Shown: positions 19,901 to 32,163, numbered from the stretch's first letter. The stretch is DNA of 57,026 nucleotides from Amanita rubescens (GCA_015039365.1 WION01000332.1:1-57026); one strand, 5' to 3'. Numbers and translations are program-made. The notes: generated by a model from the letters alone, not told the origin.

Positions 19901-21029
19901 ATGTTACTACTGCGTGTTCGGTCATTGCAAGTGTCTTGCTCGCGCCGTGTCCGCCTGGTCTCTTCGCGGCCAACTTTCAACAAGGATACTGGATTTACGC
20001 TCACTCAGCCGCCATGTCCTAATTGGAAGTACGGGGATGGATTAGCAGCCAGCAAAAAAGTGTGGAGAGAGCAGGGTGATGAACCACGTCTAACATGGGA
20101 CCTTACAACAATGCATCCAAAGTTCGTACCTCGTGCCTAGACGTCGACATATATGTTCTAACGGCATTGTTACTAGGGAAGTGTATCCTCTTCTGACTAG
20201 TGCTATTATACCTCGCCCAATCGCATTCGTTTCGTCATTGTCCCCAGATGGGAAGCATAATTTGGCACCGTTCAGGTAACGTTACCTGCGATTCGATTCA
20301 TTAAACACAATTCAAAAATGCATCAGCTATTTCTCCATGGTATCCACATGTCAGTCAAATAATATTTTCATTTGGTGACAATCAATTAGGTTGGTCATAA
20401 CCCGCCATTGGTGAGCGTATCGTTCTCGTTATCAACTCGTCGTCCAAAGGATACACGAGAGAATATCCTGGCTACCAAGGAATTTACCGTGAACATCATC
20501 AGTGAACCCTTTGTGGAGGCCGCTAATAGCACTTCTGTGGAATCGCCATCAGAAATGGATGAATGGATTTTGAGCGGCCTAACGATGGAACCCAGCGTAA
20601 GCATATAGTTTTCGTATATGGAAGGAGACGTCAACAACTCGTATAGGTTGATGTTAAACCTCCATTTGTCAGAGAAAGTGCCGTTAGTCTGGAATGCAAG
20701 GTCCGTGTTGGCAGAGTGAAAATAGATACGGTGATGGTAATGGACAGTTCATTTAGCTGTATAGCTCACAAGACATTGCGCCTGATGGCTCATCTCCATT
20801 GACTACGACGCTTGTGCTAGGCCTTATCAAGAGAGTGCATGTACGACGGTCGGTGATGCACGAGGATGGTGGAACGGTGGACCCGGGAAAACTCCGTCCG
20901 ATGAGCCGACTTGGAGGGTCGACATATGGACGAGTTATTGAAGGATTTGACGTGCCTCGTGTTGTTTGGGGAGAGGCGAAAGAGGAATATAAACGACTAG
21001 AAAGTGTTTCAAAATCACGCCGAGATTAG
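19901..21029 (+). CDS. Flavin-reductase-like FMN-binding split-barrel protein
   Basis: A member of the flavin reductase-like domain family (FMN-binding split barrel). Relatives supply reduced flavin to monooxygenases or simply bind FMN. Six exons fit exactly: 19901-20121, 20177-20275, 20327-20339, 20390-20596, 20647-20700 and 20757-21029. Together they make 289 codons (288 aa) with all junctions in phase. The third exon is only 13 nt. Core motifs are TSAIIPRPIAFVSSLSPDG, NLAPFSYFSMV, KDTRENILATKEFTVNI and, at the end, GRVIEGFDVPRV. The first 25 residues are basic and Arg/Ser-rich, so mitochondrial targeting is possible. Divergent pairing with a maleylacetate-reductase-like gene fits an aromatic-degradation role, which is inference. 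Confidence 0.9.
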
Positions 21030-21197
21030 AGATTAGCGTGAGATGAGTATTACAAGTTAGTTAAAGTAACAAGTAAAAAGACACCGCCGAATAAAGCGGT
21101 CTTTTGTTACCTCCTTCAAAGTTTCATCCCGGGTTCACCTCCATTTGGACTGTCGGTATCCTCGCCGCCACCGTCCCGCTCAACCACAGGCAGGCAA

Positions 21198-24100
21198 ATG
21201 GATCAACCCTCACCGTCAGAGCAACGAATGCTCGCAGTCGCTAGACTTAAGAGAGCAGCTTCTCTCCCTAGAATGAAGGATGGTCGACGTCCTCCAATGC
21301 ATCCAGAAGCCGTTAGTGAAGGTGAAAAGGCTCCCACGGACGAAGAAAAGAAAGATGACACTGATACGCCCCCGCCGCAAGAGCTCGAAACGAATGACCC
21401 GGATCCTCTTCAGCCTCCCACCGAGGCGGAAGTCGAACCAGAGGCCGAACCGGAGCCAGAGCCAGAGGTAGAGGTAGAGGCAGAGGCCGATACTGAAGAA
21501 CCAGCAGAAACCGACCAAAGAGCCGCATCGCCCGCCACCCAAACGCGCTCGAAACGTCGTTCTCGGTCTCGGTCACGGTCGAGGGGGTCAAAGGACTTCA
21601 AAGGAAAGGTCAGAGCAAACCAGTCTCCAACTCCCGTCTCTATGATGGCAGGCGATTCATCCCAAGATGACAGCCCCGGTCCTCCACCAGCTATACCCTT
21701 ACCACTTGTCTTTTCACCCATTCCACATCTCGCCGCACTACAACAATCCCAATTGCTTGGATCCCCTACGCCCACCTTACCGGAGTCGTTCATGTTTTAT
21801 CCCGGCGCAGCACCCGCGTCACCGATGCTACCCTCGCTGGAAGCGATCCAACGAGGATTGTTTAGATCCAATAGCGCGGCAGGTACAGCAACAACATGGA
21901 GAATGGCGTTCCAGAGACCTCTAGGAGGGGAGGCTGCGGACTCCCAACCAATTAATAAACTAGGACGGAATAATACTGTTTCGGGGGGCGAACGTACGGC
22001 GGCAAGACAGCATATGTTCACCGCCATCAACGGCAGGATCGCAGAAGCAGAAAACGGCAGCGTTGTGGAAGAAAGCCGGTCGTCTAAATCCGCTCGTCGA
22101 CGTGCACGACGTCGCTCTCAACGTGCATCGGCCAATGCTAATACAGGAGAAGATGATTTGAGTGCCAATTTTACCGCACCGAATACTCCTCTACCTCAAA
22201 CACCTTCATTACCAGCTACTAATGACACGGTCGGGATACGCTCTCGTTCAGGGACACCTGGAGCACACTACATGGAAGGTCAATTAGAGCCTATGATGAT
22301 ACAGAATGAAGAGCATGATATAGATTCGCCACGCCGCAGGAGTATCCTTGTTGAGGAGGAAGACGAAGAACAGACTCGATACCCCGATTTCCCAATGCCT
22401 CCCCAACGCAACGCAACACCGAATCGTGTCGCGCATATCTTAGATGCACCGTCGGAGGCTTCCATGGACTCGGAGATTCCGATCTTTTTAAATCATAGGG
22501 CGCCTTCCAGAACCGAGCCATATACCAGCAGTCCGTTCACCACTCCGCTTGAAGAGAAAACGGCAAATGACGAGGATGAGGTTGTATATCACCCTGACAC
22601 CCATCGGACACGGACACCATACCCAGAAGCACCGGCGGAGCGGGAAATTAGTTGGATTGCTGATCCTGGTAAGCACTTTGTTCAATATATACTGTAATCA
22701 GTGCAGGACAAATCTCAAGTACCAGAGTACCGTATACATGTACACCATGAAGAAGAAGAGGACCCAGATGACACTGAGCAAGGCGATGACGTTCCGGATG
22801 AAGATGCCGATCCTTCTTCGAATCGGTCTTCAAATCATTTCTCGCGTCAAGAAACCTACGAAACTACTTCACCTCGGGATTCTTCGACATCAAATAACAT
22901 TGTTATTGAATCTGAGTATCAAGAAAGTCCCTCTGCTGGAACGCATACATCTCCGGCGTCCTCTCCACAACCCACGCAAAGCACACAACTGACTGGCCAG
23001 AGCGACGGACCAATACCTGCCCCAGCGCTCTTAAATGGCTCTCGTGGTCGCCTTGAAATCCCGCCTCTAGAAAGAGTGTCAACTGAATTAAACGTAGGCA
23101 ATGGCGACCTATCGAAGCAAGGAAATGGAGAACCATCTTCGCCGAGCACGTGGGAGAAGATGATGCCTTCTTTTATGAGGACTAACTCAGGCCGTCGTTC
23201 GCGCTCAAATAGCATAGCTAAACGTGAACCCCTTGATACTACCGTCAACCGCGAAAGTGAAAACAGTCTCGCCATGTCAAAAGCCGAGCCAAGCACTCCA
23301 ATTCATCAATCATCATCAGCATCTGCGTCGATGACATCTTTTGCGCCATATACGCCGACTCGAGGAGCACCTTCTCCGATACCTCCTGCCACTTCAGCGG
23401 ACATGCATAAATACCAAGATGCAAAGCTTTTCCCGTTTCCTGGCATACATATGCTGGAGCAGCTTCGGGCGAAAGGTCCATCCGCTTCCGCATCTGTTCC
23501 TGATGTAGCAAATTTGCGGTATAGCAGCAACGACGACGGCCCATCCCAATCATTTGCCACGTCTCCTTCACGGACGCCAGACATGACAAGAGAAAGGAAA
23601 TTATCTCATCAAGCGTCCGATACGCGCCTACGTGGCAAGTGCTAGTTTCACTCTTCCAGAGTATATGTGACTTAAATTACGCAGAGTATTTCAATATCTC
23701 AAAACCACCTTCCAGTTCTTCCGGATCCAAGCTCCCCATGAGTCTTCCTGCAGTAAGGCAATGGCTCACGAAGAACAAAAATGGCAAGAAGAATGCTTCT
23801 ATTTCTTCGAGCACCTCCGAACCGAAGTCTCCGATTAGTAAGAAGACTATGCTGGCCGACTTCCTTCGACGAAAGGAAAGCGACGAGCTTGGAACAGACT
23901 GGGAAGATATATCTACGCCCACGACAAGTACGAGCGGTGATACCCTGCTTGGCAGGCGCCCATCCAAGTCAGAGCGCTCGATTAACGGAGTGAATCGAGG
24001 AGAGCACACAGACACGGAGAGAACACCTAAGGCCAAGAAGGTAATTCCTCCGCAAGATTTCGGCTCTGACTTGGAGCCATTCCCGTCTCTTCAGACGCCA

Positions 24101-26099
24101 AGTTCTTCTATCGCAGACCCTCAGTTATCCATCACCCCTGATCCAATGTCTTCTGTGAGCGAATATCCGACTCCTACGTCGGAATCAAGTTCGAGATCTT
24201 CCTCTCATTATTCCTTCTTTGGAGGACAAGGTACTCAGCTACTTCAGCGCCTAGAAGAGGGCATGTCCCGAAATTCGCGCACATCTTTCTTGTCGTCTGT
24301 GGATGATCCACCTCGTAAATTGATATTGTCCTCTCCAGTCCTGCAGGTCGTGAGCTCAAATACGGTCAAGGATCGTTTACTCTATTTGTTCAATGATGTC
24401 CTTATTATCGCAAAGCCCGTACAAGACGGGCGGGGGGGTGCGTCCGATAAACGGTGCCTTGTCAAGAATGTTGTTGCACTGCGAGACCTGCGTCTTGGTC
24501 CTGAACGTGGAGAGAGCCAAACAAAGTTATCACATAATTTGATGCCGCGCAGTTCGTTGGTGAAAACGTTCGTGCTACAGTTTGCCAAAGATACCGATCA
24601 GGCTGTGGCTGCACTCTTTACGAAAGCAGGTGTACGGGACGATCCTTCCCTCTTGGGGCAGCTATTGTTCCGCTCCGTGGAATTAGACCGGACAAAACTT
24701 GGGGAATACCTCTCTAGGCGATCTTCTAAAGCAACATTAAAAGCGTACCTTGATTGTTTTGGGCTTGGTGGGTTACGCGTGGATCAAGCATTGCGGATCT
24801 TTTTGTTGTCCTTGCACGTTCCTCCAAAACAAGGTTCAGGCCATTCTCCGTTAGACTATTTGCTTGACCAGTTTTCCAGTCGTTGGTATGAGGCGAATGC
24901 AAAATTCGTAGCGTACGACAAAGATCTTGCCATCCGACTCGTTCGAGTCCTTGTTCAACTGAACGAGCTCCTTCATGCTGGGATAGCCGAAGGGCCAGGG
25001 GCCAGTACTCTCGCCAACGATATTCCTGTCTATGTGTTCGTGGACGTGTTCAGGAAGGCCGACCCGAGATACCTCGTTTCCGATGAACATTTGGAAGACT
25101 TGTATCACTCCATCCGGCTTGAGCGGCTATCTCAAGCTCGCTGTTCGTCCACGATCACCTCAGCCGATCAAGTCATCACCATCAAACGCGCTCTTCCTAC
25201 ATGTCTCACTTACAAGATCCAAAGCGACCCAATTATCCTTCGAATATCGCAACCTGATCCGCAACTTACTATACAATTACATGGACAAGATCTTGTCTTT
25301 GATCCTCCACTTCTCACCTTTGCTAAATCGTCCGAGGCATCGTTCCGCGTGATGGGCGCTTCGCTAGGACAGAAAGCAATGATCATGTGCCGATCAGGAC
25401 CCAATGCACTCAAGTATTCCGGTCTTCCGCTTAGCTCCTCGCTGGTGGTGGAGCGAGCTTTCATGCGGAACACTTTCCAGGTCGCCTTCCTGAATCATCT
25501 TGGTTTCAAGCGGCGCTACATGTTCAGTGTGGACGATCCGGTTGTCAGGAATGAGTGGGTTAACCTGTCTTAAAAGGCATATAGATTGTGTCACAGCAGT
25601 ATCGTCACCAACGCCTCCCCCTTCACTGTCGACCAACGCCAACGCACTGGATTACTTCAAAGCGGCACAACGCATGTCGTTCCGGGTGCTACAGGAGACA
25701 CTTACAGGCGTGAATGCTTCTCCAACTCATCGTTATAAAGATAAGGTTAATGGGTTGCCATTTACGGGTCCTAATGGGAAAGGGATTTTTGAATACCACG
25801 AAGTGAAAGGATCCTCACGGCTAGGTCCGGCTCGGCCCAAGTCCCGCAGCAAGTATTATCACAAACAAGGCGCGGGGAAGAATGAATCGGACCTGAATCC
25901 GCCCAACGGTCACCCTTATCCAGAAGGTTACGAATCGGACCCATTGGCCGGTGTTGAGCCCGATGAATTCGGTCAACACGAGGGCCCAACATGGACGGCA
26001 CGGGATTTAGAGCTTCACTGCCAACAGAACAGTATACTTGCCACGGTCTCGACGCTGCTGTTATTCACGGGGCAAGAACAGATCATACAGCCGTCATAG
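21198..26099 (+). CDS. Sec7-domain ARF guanine-nucleotide exchange factor with PH domain, one +1 frame break
   Basis: A large ARF-GEF-like protein of the fungal Sec7+PH type (Syt1-like), expected at Golgi or endosomal membranes. Exons are 21198-22668, 22720-23631 and 23685-26099, with introns of 51 and 53 nt. The first 800 residues are disordered, with a Glu/Pro repeat (21421-21500), Ser/Arg-rich tracts and many SP/TP sites. A PH-like stretch (VVSSNTVKDRLLYLFNDVL) precedes the Sec7 region at about residues 1086-1276 (FAKDTDQAVAALFTKAG, FVAYDKDLAIRLVRVLVQLN). A second PH region lies at about 1296-1436 (MIMCRSGPNALKYSGLPLS, AFLNHLGFKRRYMFSVDDP). One base at 25565 (AAC-c-TGT) must be dropped to join EWVN to CLKRHIDCVTA; the total is then 1599 codons (1598 aa). 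The canonical LPGE catalytic segment is not seen. Confidence 0.85.
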
Positions 26100-26706
26100 C
26101 CATTTTTTTAACCCTCCACAGGGTCACAATTATCTATGCATCATCGTGGGTTTCCCAGCAATTCATCCCGTTCATGTCGCTTACTGATATCGCCTCGGAA
26201 CAGACCATGTCCAAATACACACACTCCTTCACTCTCGGTCACATTGTAGGATATCGCTTCGTAAATTTAAATGTTTTCAGTCGCTACTCGTACCTCTAGT
26301 CCTTGCAAATGCTGCATATATCGTAGTTACTTTTTTTGTACATCACACACAGTCGCCTCACGTTGACAGAACTGCCATAATGGAACCCGGCATATGATGC
26401 ATTCGCTTCTTTGTTATAATACCGACGGAGCTCTGGCCCGTTCCATGGGAAACTCAACCTTTGGTTCATCAAACTGATGTCGTCAAATGTCTTAACGTAC
26501 AGCACGAGGCACGGGGAATCGTGGGTAAAATACCATCTTAAACGACGGGAGTTAGAGAAGAGACGCAGCACAGGAAGCTAATTGCCTCCATTCATCTCGA
26601 TACTGGAACCTTATCTGCGCAAGGCAGACAACGAGGCGGAAAATACGTATACTCGATGGCCATGGTCCCTGTGGGGGTCTGAGAAATTGGCGTGGTTATC
26701 GCGTTG
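26100..26706. other. Intergenic, nothing firm
   Basis: This is the 3' flank of the Sec7 gene and the promoter of the next. A 92-codon minus-strand frame at 26571-26296 has no recognised domain and no splice partners, so it is not called as a gene. Confidence 0.4.
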
Positions 26707-27693
26707 ATGCAATGCGCATCTATTCAAAATCATATATGGGGCGGACTAGTAGGGCAGTGCAGCCCATTGAATCAGTCGTTATCTCCCGGTGCAACCACTA
26801 TGCATCATACCTCCCCCGCATACATGTATCGCCCAACCTACGCTGATATCCGCTCAGACGCCGGGATCGACATACCAAGCTACAGGCGCGATTCAGCGTC
26901 TAGTCGCTATACCTCATCAAACCTCCAACATCAGCCATGGCATCAGATGGCACATGCGTACGCATGGGTCGATGAACAAGATTATGTTCACCATGACAAT
27001 CATACTCGAAAGACGGAACAGTGGGTACTCGAACAGCGAGTATATTTGAACCATGTCCGTTCTCAGCCAATAGGGACAAAGGTCTCGCAGAAGACTTGGC
27101 AGGACGCAGGATATTCGCACGACTTGAAGGCAGTGGAGTGGAAGAGACGCGAGGCTGAAATCCGGCATAGAGTCCTACATCGCGAGGTGGAAAGGGCAAG
27201 GATAATCCGGGAGGAGATGAGACGCACTGAGGAGCGAATCCGACAGAGACGAGAAGCGGAACGACGAAATATTGTAGAAGAACGGACCAGGATTTACCTA
27301 GAAAGGCGGGAGAGGGAGAAACGGGAGTTGGCGAGACTGGAGAAGGCGACGGCGGAGGCGTGGACGAGCTACGAAACGCAGTGGGCAGCGATGCAGGCAT
27401 CGACTGACACGCTTACATTCTCCAGCATCCCATGGCCTTTGCTCCCTGTCCCGGATGGTCCGGAGAGTATGGAGTCGGCTGACATTGCTTCTTTTCTTCT
27501 TTCACCTTCACATTCCACATCGCAATCACGGAAAGAACGGACCCGAGCCGCACAGCTGCGATGGCATCCGGACAGGTTCCGAAGATTTATGGGTCGGGTA
27601 GCGGAGGAGGACAAGGCAGCTGTAGAAGAAGGCGTCGGGGTCGTCGCTCGGTGCTTGAATGATCTCATGGCGCGCGAAAAAGTCATAAATTAA
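26707..27693 (+). CDS. Coiled-coil protein with J-like / NFKBIL1-like C-terminal motif
   Basis: An intronless frame of about 328 codons. ATG 26707 and ATG 26800 are both possible starts; the in-frame GTG at 26692 is less likely. The N-terminal 100 residues are Tyr/His-rich without a recognised domain. Next is a long highly charged helix rich in Arg and Glu (RRTEERIRQRREAERRNI and on), typical of a coiled coil or single alpha-helix. The C-terminus has SSIPWPLLP, then AAQLRWHPDRFRRFMGRV. That is the J-like motif found at the C-terminus of NFKBIL1-type proteins, and WHPDRF echoes the HPD of J domains. Function is unknown. It may modulate an Hsp70 or only share the fold. It lies 54 bp upstream of MIA40 in the same direction. 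Confidence 0.75.
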   Translation: MQCASIQNHIWGGLVGQCSPLNQSLSPGATTMHHTSPAYMYRPTYADIRSDAGIDIPSYRRDSASSRYTSSNLQHQPWHQMAHAYAWVDEQDYVHHDNHTRKTEQWVLEQRVYLNHVRSQPIGTKVSQKTWQDAGYSHDLKAVEWKRREAEIRHRVLHREVERARIIREEMRRTEERIRQRREAERRNIVEERTRIYLERREREKRELARLEKATAEAWTSYETQWAAMQASTDTLTFSSIPWPLLPVPDGPESMESADIASFLLSPSHSTSQSRKERTRAAQLRWHPDRFRRFMGRVAEEDKAAVEEGVGVVARCLNDLMAREKVIN

Positions 27694-27747
27694 AATAGAT
27701 CTTGCCATGTTTAGTCAGCACATCCACGCAACTCTTCCCGTACTAAA

Positions 27748-28623
27748 ATGTTTGCGCGCTGGTCCCGCCTCCCGTTGCGCAGATGTCTGCATACCCGCGT
27801 TCCTCGTGTCTCAAGTGAATTACCTTACAGGAGGCTAGCCCTCATGGTCGGCCTGTCTACGGCGTACATGACATGGCATCTGTCGTCAGATACCAACCGG
27901 ATAGCGTTGGACAGTTCTCGTGGTAAGCCTCGTCATCCTTCACGCATTGTCCAACCCAATAGTCTTAGTGTAAAACCAGCTGGAAAATCGTCCAGAACAA
28001 CCAAAACTCCCGAGCCTGATTTGCAACCGGACCAGCAACCAAATTCTGCAACGACGGAGCCACAAAACAGCGAAGAGAAGGATGCTTCTCAAGAAGGTGA
28101 AGACGGTGCTAGCGACGAGTGGTGCAGGTGGCGCCTTTGACCCAGGAAACGGGCAAAATCAACTGGGACTGTCCATGTCTGGGCGGAATGGCTCATGGTC
28201 CCTGTGGTCTTCAGTTCCGGGAGGCATTTTCTTGCTTCGTATTCTCAGAAGCAGATCCCAAAGGTATGGACTGCGTAGAAAAATTTAAAGCTATGCAAGA
28301 CTGTTTCAGAGAGCATCCCGATGTGTATGCGGATGGTAAGTGCCTTTTCTCGTTTTAGTGCGTTACTTAACATGGCCGCTTCAGAAATCATGGACGACGG
28401 CGAAGCGGAGAATACTTCCGCTGCCGGAGACCAATCTTCAACAGCAAAAGATCCCGCCGAAGGTGCAAAAGGCGAAGCTTCCGCCGCTGGCGAACAATCT
28501 TCAACAGAAACGGATCTCGCCGAAAGTGCAAAAGGCGAAGCCACAGTACTCCCGCCGCCAGCAACAAAACCTTCACCTGACGATACTCCATCTGACACTC
28601 CTACCTCGACAACATCTTCATAG
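27748..28623 (+). CDS. MIA40: Mitochondrial intermembrane-space import receptor Mia40, two +1 frame breaks
   Basis: Mia40 is the oxidoreductase that traps and oxidises small Cys-rich proteins in the mitochondrial intermembrane space, working with Erv1; it is essential in yeast. Exons are 27748-28335 and 28385-28623. The basic N-terminus and [12 protein letters not shown] (membrane anchor) are followed by a low-complexity linker. The catalytic CPC (about residues 141-143, codons 28170-28178) follows. Twin CX9C motifs come next: [11 protein letters not shown] and [11 protein letters not shown]. An acidic, Ala/Glu-rich C-terminal tail comprises two imperfect repeats (28428-28535). The frame changes twice within 26 bases, just before the catalytic core. 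Dropping one base at 28120 (GAG-t-GGT) and one at 28145 (CCA-g-GAA) restores 275 codons (274 aa). An essential gene is unlikely to be truly broken, so error or recoding must be considered. Confidence 0.9.
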
Positions 28624-28765
28624 AACTTAGAGTTTTCTAATATACATGTGTATGGTATAATCATCACTCATTTCCCATTACACTTGGGCCATACCAAAAA
28701 CATACAGCTATATATATATGAGTAACATATTTGATAGTGTACAATGGAACCCAAAGACGAGTTCC

Positions 28766-31700
28766 TCAGTTGTTGCTAAATCGCTTCTCAATATTGCCGT
28801 TTTTGAGTTTATATCCATTCGTTGTGAACAACTTCGAATGCAAGAAAGGATTCGCATCATAGATATCGTGTTCCTTTGCCTATCATAATAGGTAAGGATA
28901 AAACTGAAGTATGCGCAAACCAGACTCACCCTATCTTCCAATTCCGAAACCTGGACGGTTACGAGCTCCGGTTGTTCGTGCCTTTGCAACTGGTAGAAGC
29001 GTGCCTTGTCCTTGACTAATCCTCCAAGCAAGAAAGATAACAGTTCTTCGTGGTCTTTCGATTGTGTCAAGTACTTTCTGAATCCCTATAGCCAACTCGT
29101 GAGAACATTAACAATTTAAGCATTCCGGAAGACATGCCCTCTGTAACGTCTTCTTAATGCTCGTTTTCTGCGCATTGACGAAGCTGCCTATTGCCACCTC
29201 GATTGCCAAGTCGATATCATCGGGACGCACATATTCTCGCAATGCCATCTTTGCGCTGGCTTCGGCCATTCGTATCATACTTTCTAGATGCCGAACGGTG
29301 ATCGGGTATGACCCAGTAGCCATAGATTCGCGGCGCAGATCTGCAAAGAGTCTCGACAATTTATCTTGATCAAGATCATACAACTTGGGTTTTATCTTCT
29401 CTCTCGCGTACATGATATATTTGCGGAAAAGATCTTGTGGTATTGTCTGCAAACGGTTGAGTAGGTCGAGAACAGGAAATCACATCTTGAGCAACGTACA
29501 TCCGCATCTAAGGAAGTGGCCACATCCATCTCTTCGGCATCTTTGTCAAACTTGGGATGACTTCTCAGGTGACTGCCCACCACAAATCTGGCAAGTAGTT
29601 CATCCATGACCGGATCAACGGTATCTTTGACGACACAAAGGACGTCAAAACGAGACAGAATTGGCTCCGTCAACTCGACATTCTGTTGGAATGGGATAGT
29701 TGGATTGTAACGTCCGCGGATCGGGTTGGCAGCGGCAATGATGGCACAGCGTGCTTGCAACGTTGTTACGATACCTGCTTTTGATATTGATATCGTTTGT
29801 TGTTCCATAGCCTCGTGGATAGAGGTACGATCACCATCATTCATCTTGTCAAATTCATCAATCAAGCAAACGCCCTTGTCTGCCAAAACCAGTGCTCCTC
29901 CTTCAAGCGTCCACTCCCGTGTAACTGGATCTTTTCGAACGCTGGCTGTCAGACCTACAGCCGAGGCGCCTTGACCAGTTGCGAAAACGGTACGGTGGGC
30001 GGTCTTTTCAACATATTTAAGAAACTGGGATTTGGCTGTTCCCGGATCACCGAGCAACAAGACATTTATATCACCGCGAATTCTGAGCTTGTGGTTGATG
30101 TCCTTCGGCACGCCACTAAATAGCGAAAGGGCAATTGCTGTTTTGATATCTTCGTGACCGAAGATTGACGGTGCTATGGACTTGATGATACGCTTTCTGA
30201 TGCGCTCATCGCGAGCAAGCGCTCTAATCTCCTTTTCATCATCCTCCGTCAATCTAAAGGCAGCAAATAGATCTTCCTTTTTGTTTATATGGTTCGCCTC
30301 GATGACGGTGGAAAAAACAGGGAAACCATTCTTGGAATTGAGCGATGCATCAAAGTTATTGCGGTACACCCCTGTCACTTCCTACGAAAGGCATTAGTTT
30401 TCGCTTTACGTCTCCCGAAAAAACGTACAATCTCTTCACCCGGCTTCGCGGAATCGATAAGGTCCCATAACAAAATGACCTCTCTATGCCTCGGCAGGCG
30501 CCCAGCAGGTACTGATCCGGGTGACTCTTGTAATGTCATTTTTTGGTAATTTCGGTATACAGTCTATCGAAGAGTTAGGACGAAGCGAATTGGATAAAAG
30601 TTTACTAGGACCTGTTCCGAGTTCACAGGGAAGGGTCCCTTGCTCTCGCAGTTTGCGCAATAACTGATCTTGACCTCCCTCGACGCATCTTGGTGGAATG
30701 GACCTAGAACAGCGCCACATTTGCGACAATCGAATTTGACATACTTCAATTGAGGAAAAACACCGCTCCGTCGAGTTACAACGCCGGAAATGCGAACTAA
30801 ATTGTTCAAGTTTGCTCTTCTGAGGTCGCGGAGCGATAGACTGAGAGGCAGATCGGCAATGCGGACATGGACTTCTGAGTGAATACGCATATATGCAGGA
30901 TAGTAAACGAGAATGGCTTGAAGAGCTACTTCATCAAAGATCTCGAGCATTGCCGAGGGCGCATTCGTAAGAAAGTATGCCAAAATGGGCTTTGATAGTG
31001 CAAGGTGCAGATACGACACTTCAAGTGATTCCGAGTTCGCTGGTTGCAATAGGATTAGCGCGATGTGCAATAAAATTTATGAAAACCATACTTTCGCCCA
31101 AACTTCGAATACGTTGTCCATACACTGATGCGCCGTGCTCATCGACATATGTCATGAGGAACTGGCGGAAGTGCTTAACAATGGATCTACGAACACGCTC
31201 GTTTGCTATCCATTCTACTATTGACTTCGCTTTGATATCACTGAGTTGTTCAAGCGGCAGTTCCTAGAGTAACCTAGTTAGCCGTATACAGTCTATGTGA
31301 AGAATGCTTACATCCTCTGCACCATCAAGATCATCCATGTCGCGTCTTTCATCATATTGGCGGCGCGTCCGACGTTTCATCCGTGCCACACCAAGCTCAT
31401 CCAAATCGTCTTCTCCATCGGCATCATCACTTTGGAGAAAGTCAGGGGCGCGACTTCTCCGTGCCGCACGTGCACCCCGTCGACCTGTCCTCTCAAGGCG
31501 ATCACGACGTGCCATAGATACTTCAACGGCACGTCGCTCCCCCGCTGTCAACTCCTGTTGGTCATCGTCATCTATGTCAGCATCTGAATACCGATCTAAA
31601 GCAACATTCTCCGCATAATCTCTATGAAAACAAAATAGTCAGAAACTTTTCATCATCATGGCTAGGCAAACACACTGTTCCAAGGCTTCACCAAAGAGGT

Positions 31701-31955
31701 CTTCGCCTTCGTCGTCATCTTCATCTTCGACATTTGGCACGTTGTCGCGATCGTCCAAGCTATCTTCTGTATCTGAGAAGGCAAAGGGGGATGAAGGTGG
31801 TAGGGAGGTGCTAGAATCGCGGCGCGTCTGGCGCGTGCGTGTCACAGGCGATGACTGAGGAGATGTCGATCTTTGGCGTTTTGGACGTCGTGTAGCCTGT
31901 CCACAACATGTAAGAAAGCAGAATGCCGAAGGACGCGTCTGGGGGACATACCATA
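28766..31955 (-). CDS. MCM2: DNA replication licensing helicase subunit MCM2
   Basis: Mcm2 is one of the six AAA+ subunits of the replicative MCM2-7 helicase in the nucleus. It also chaperones histones H3-H4 through its acidic N-terminus. The first coding exon appears to be the ATG alone (31955-31953), followed by a 55-nt intron and [16 protein letters not shown]. The N-terminus then has acidic stretches and [20 protein letters not shown]4 zinc finger follows ([11 protein letters not shown] and [11 protein letters not shown]). The helicase core is one open exon: [17 protein letters not shown] (Walker A), CLIDEFDKM (Walker B) and EPILSRFDV (arginine finger). The C-terminal winged-helix region ends, after a last intron, with [11 protein letters not shown] and TGA at 28768-28766. 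No frame break was found. It is convergent with MIA40, leaving 142 bp. Confidence 0.95.
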
Positions 31956-32163
31956 GCGTGGGTTCAGGCAAACGACGCGTTTAATTAAGAGTGCGGAGTT
32001 CGAAAGCGCAGCGCGTTCTTATTAGTATTACATAGTATCAAAGCTTGAATTCAAATCTGTCAGATACAAAAAAATGGTCGGTATGCTCTATATCCCACCT
32101 TATCCTTGTTATAGGGGTTTTTGGTCCCGATTGAACGCGGTATCAGTTAAAATGTGTAAAAAT

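Noticed and set aside
21421..21500. Tandem GAG/CCAGAG repeat as a DNA element
   Set aside because: It is in frame and encodes the Glu/Pro-rich disordered part of the Sec7 protein.
22669..22706. 38-nt intron ending at GTGCAG in the Sec7 gene
   Set aside because: It puts the next exon in the wrong phase; the 51-nt intron ending at 22719 (CTCAAG) keeps the frame and joins DP to VPEYRIHV.
26296..26571. Minus-strand 92-codon gene in the Sec7 3' flank
   Set aside because: Weak composition, no family resemblance and no flanking exons.
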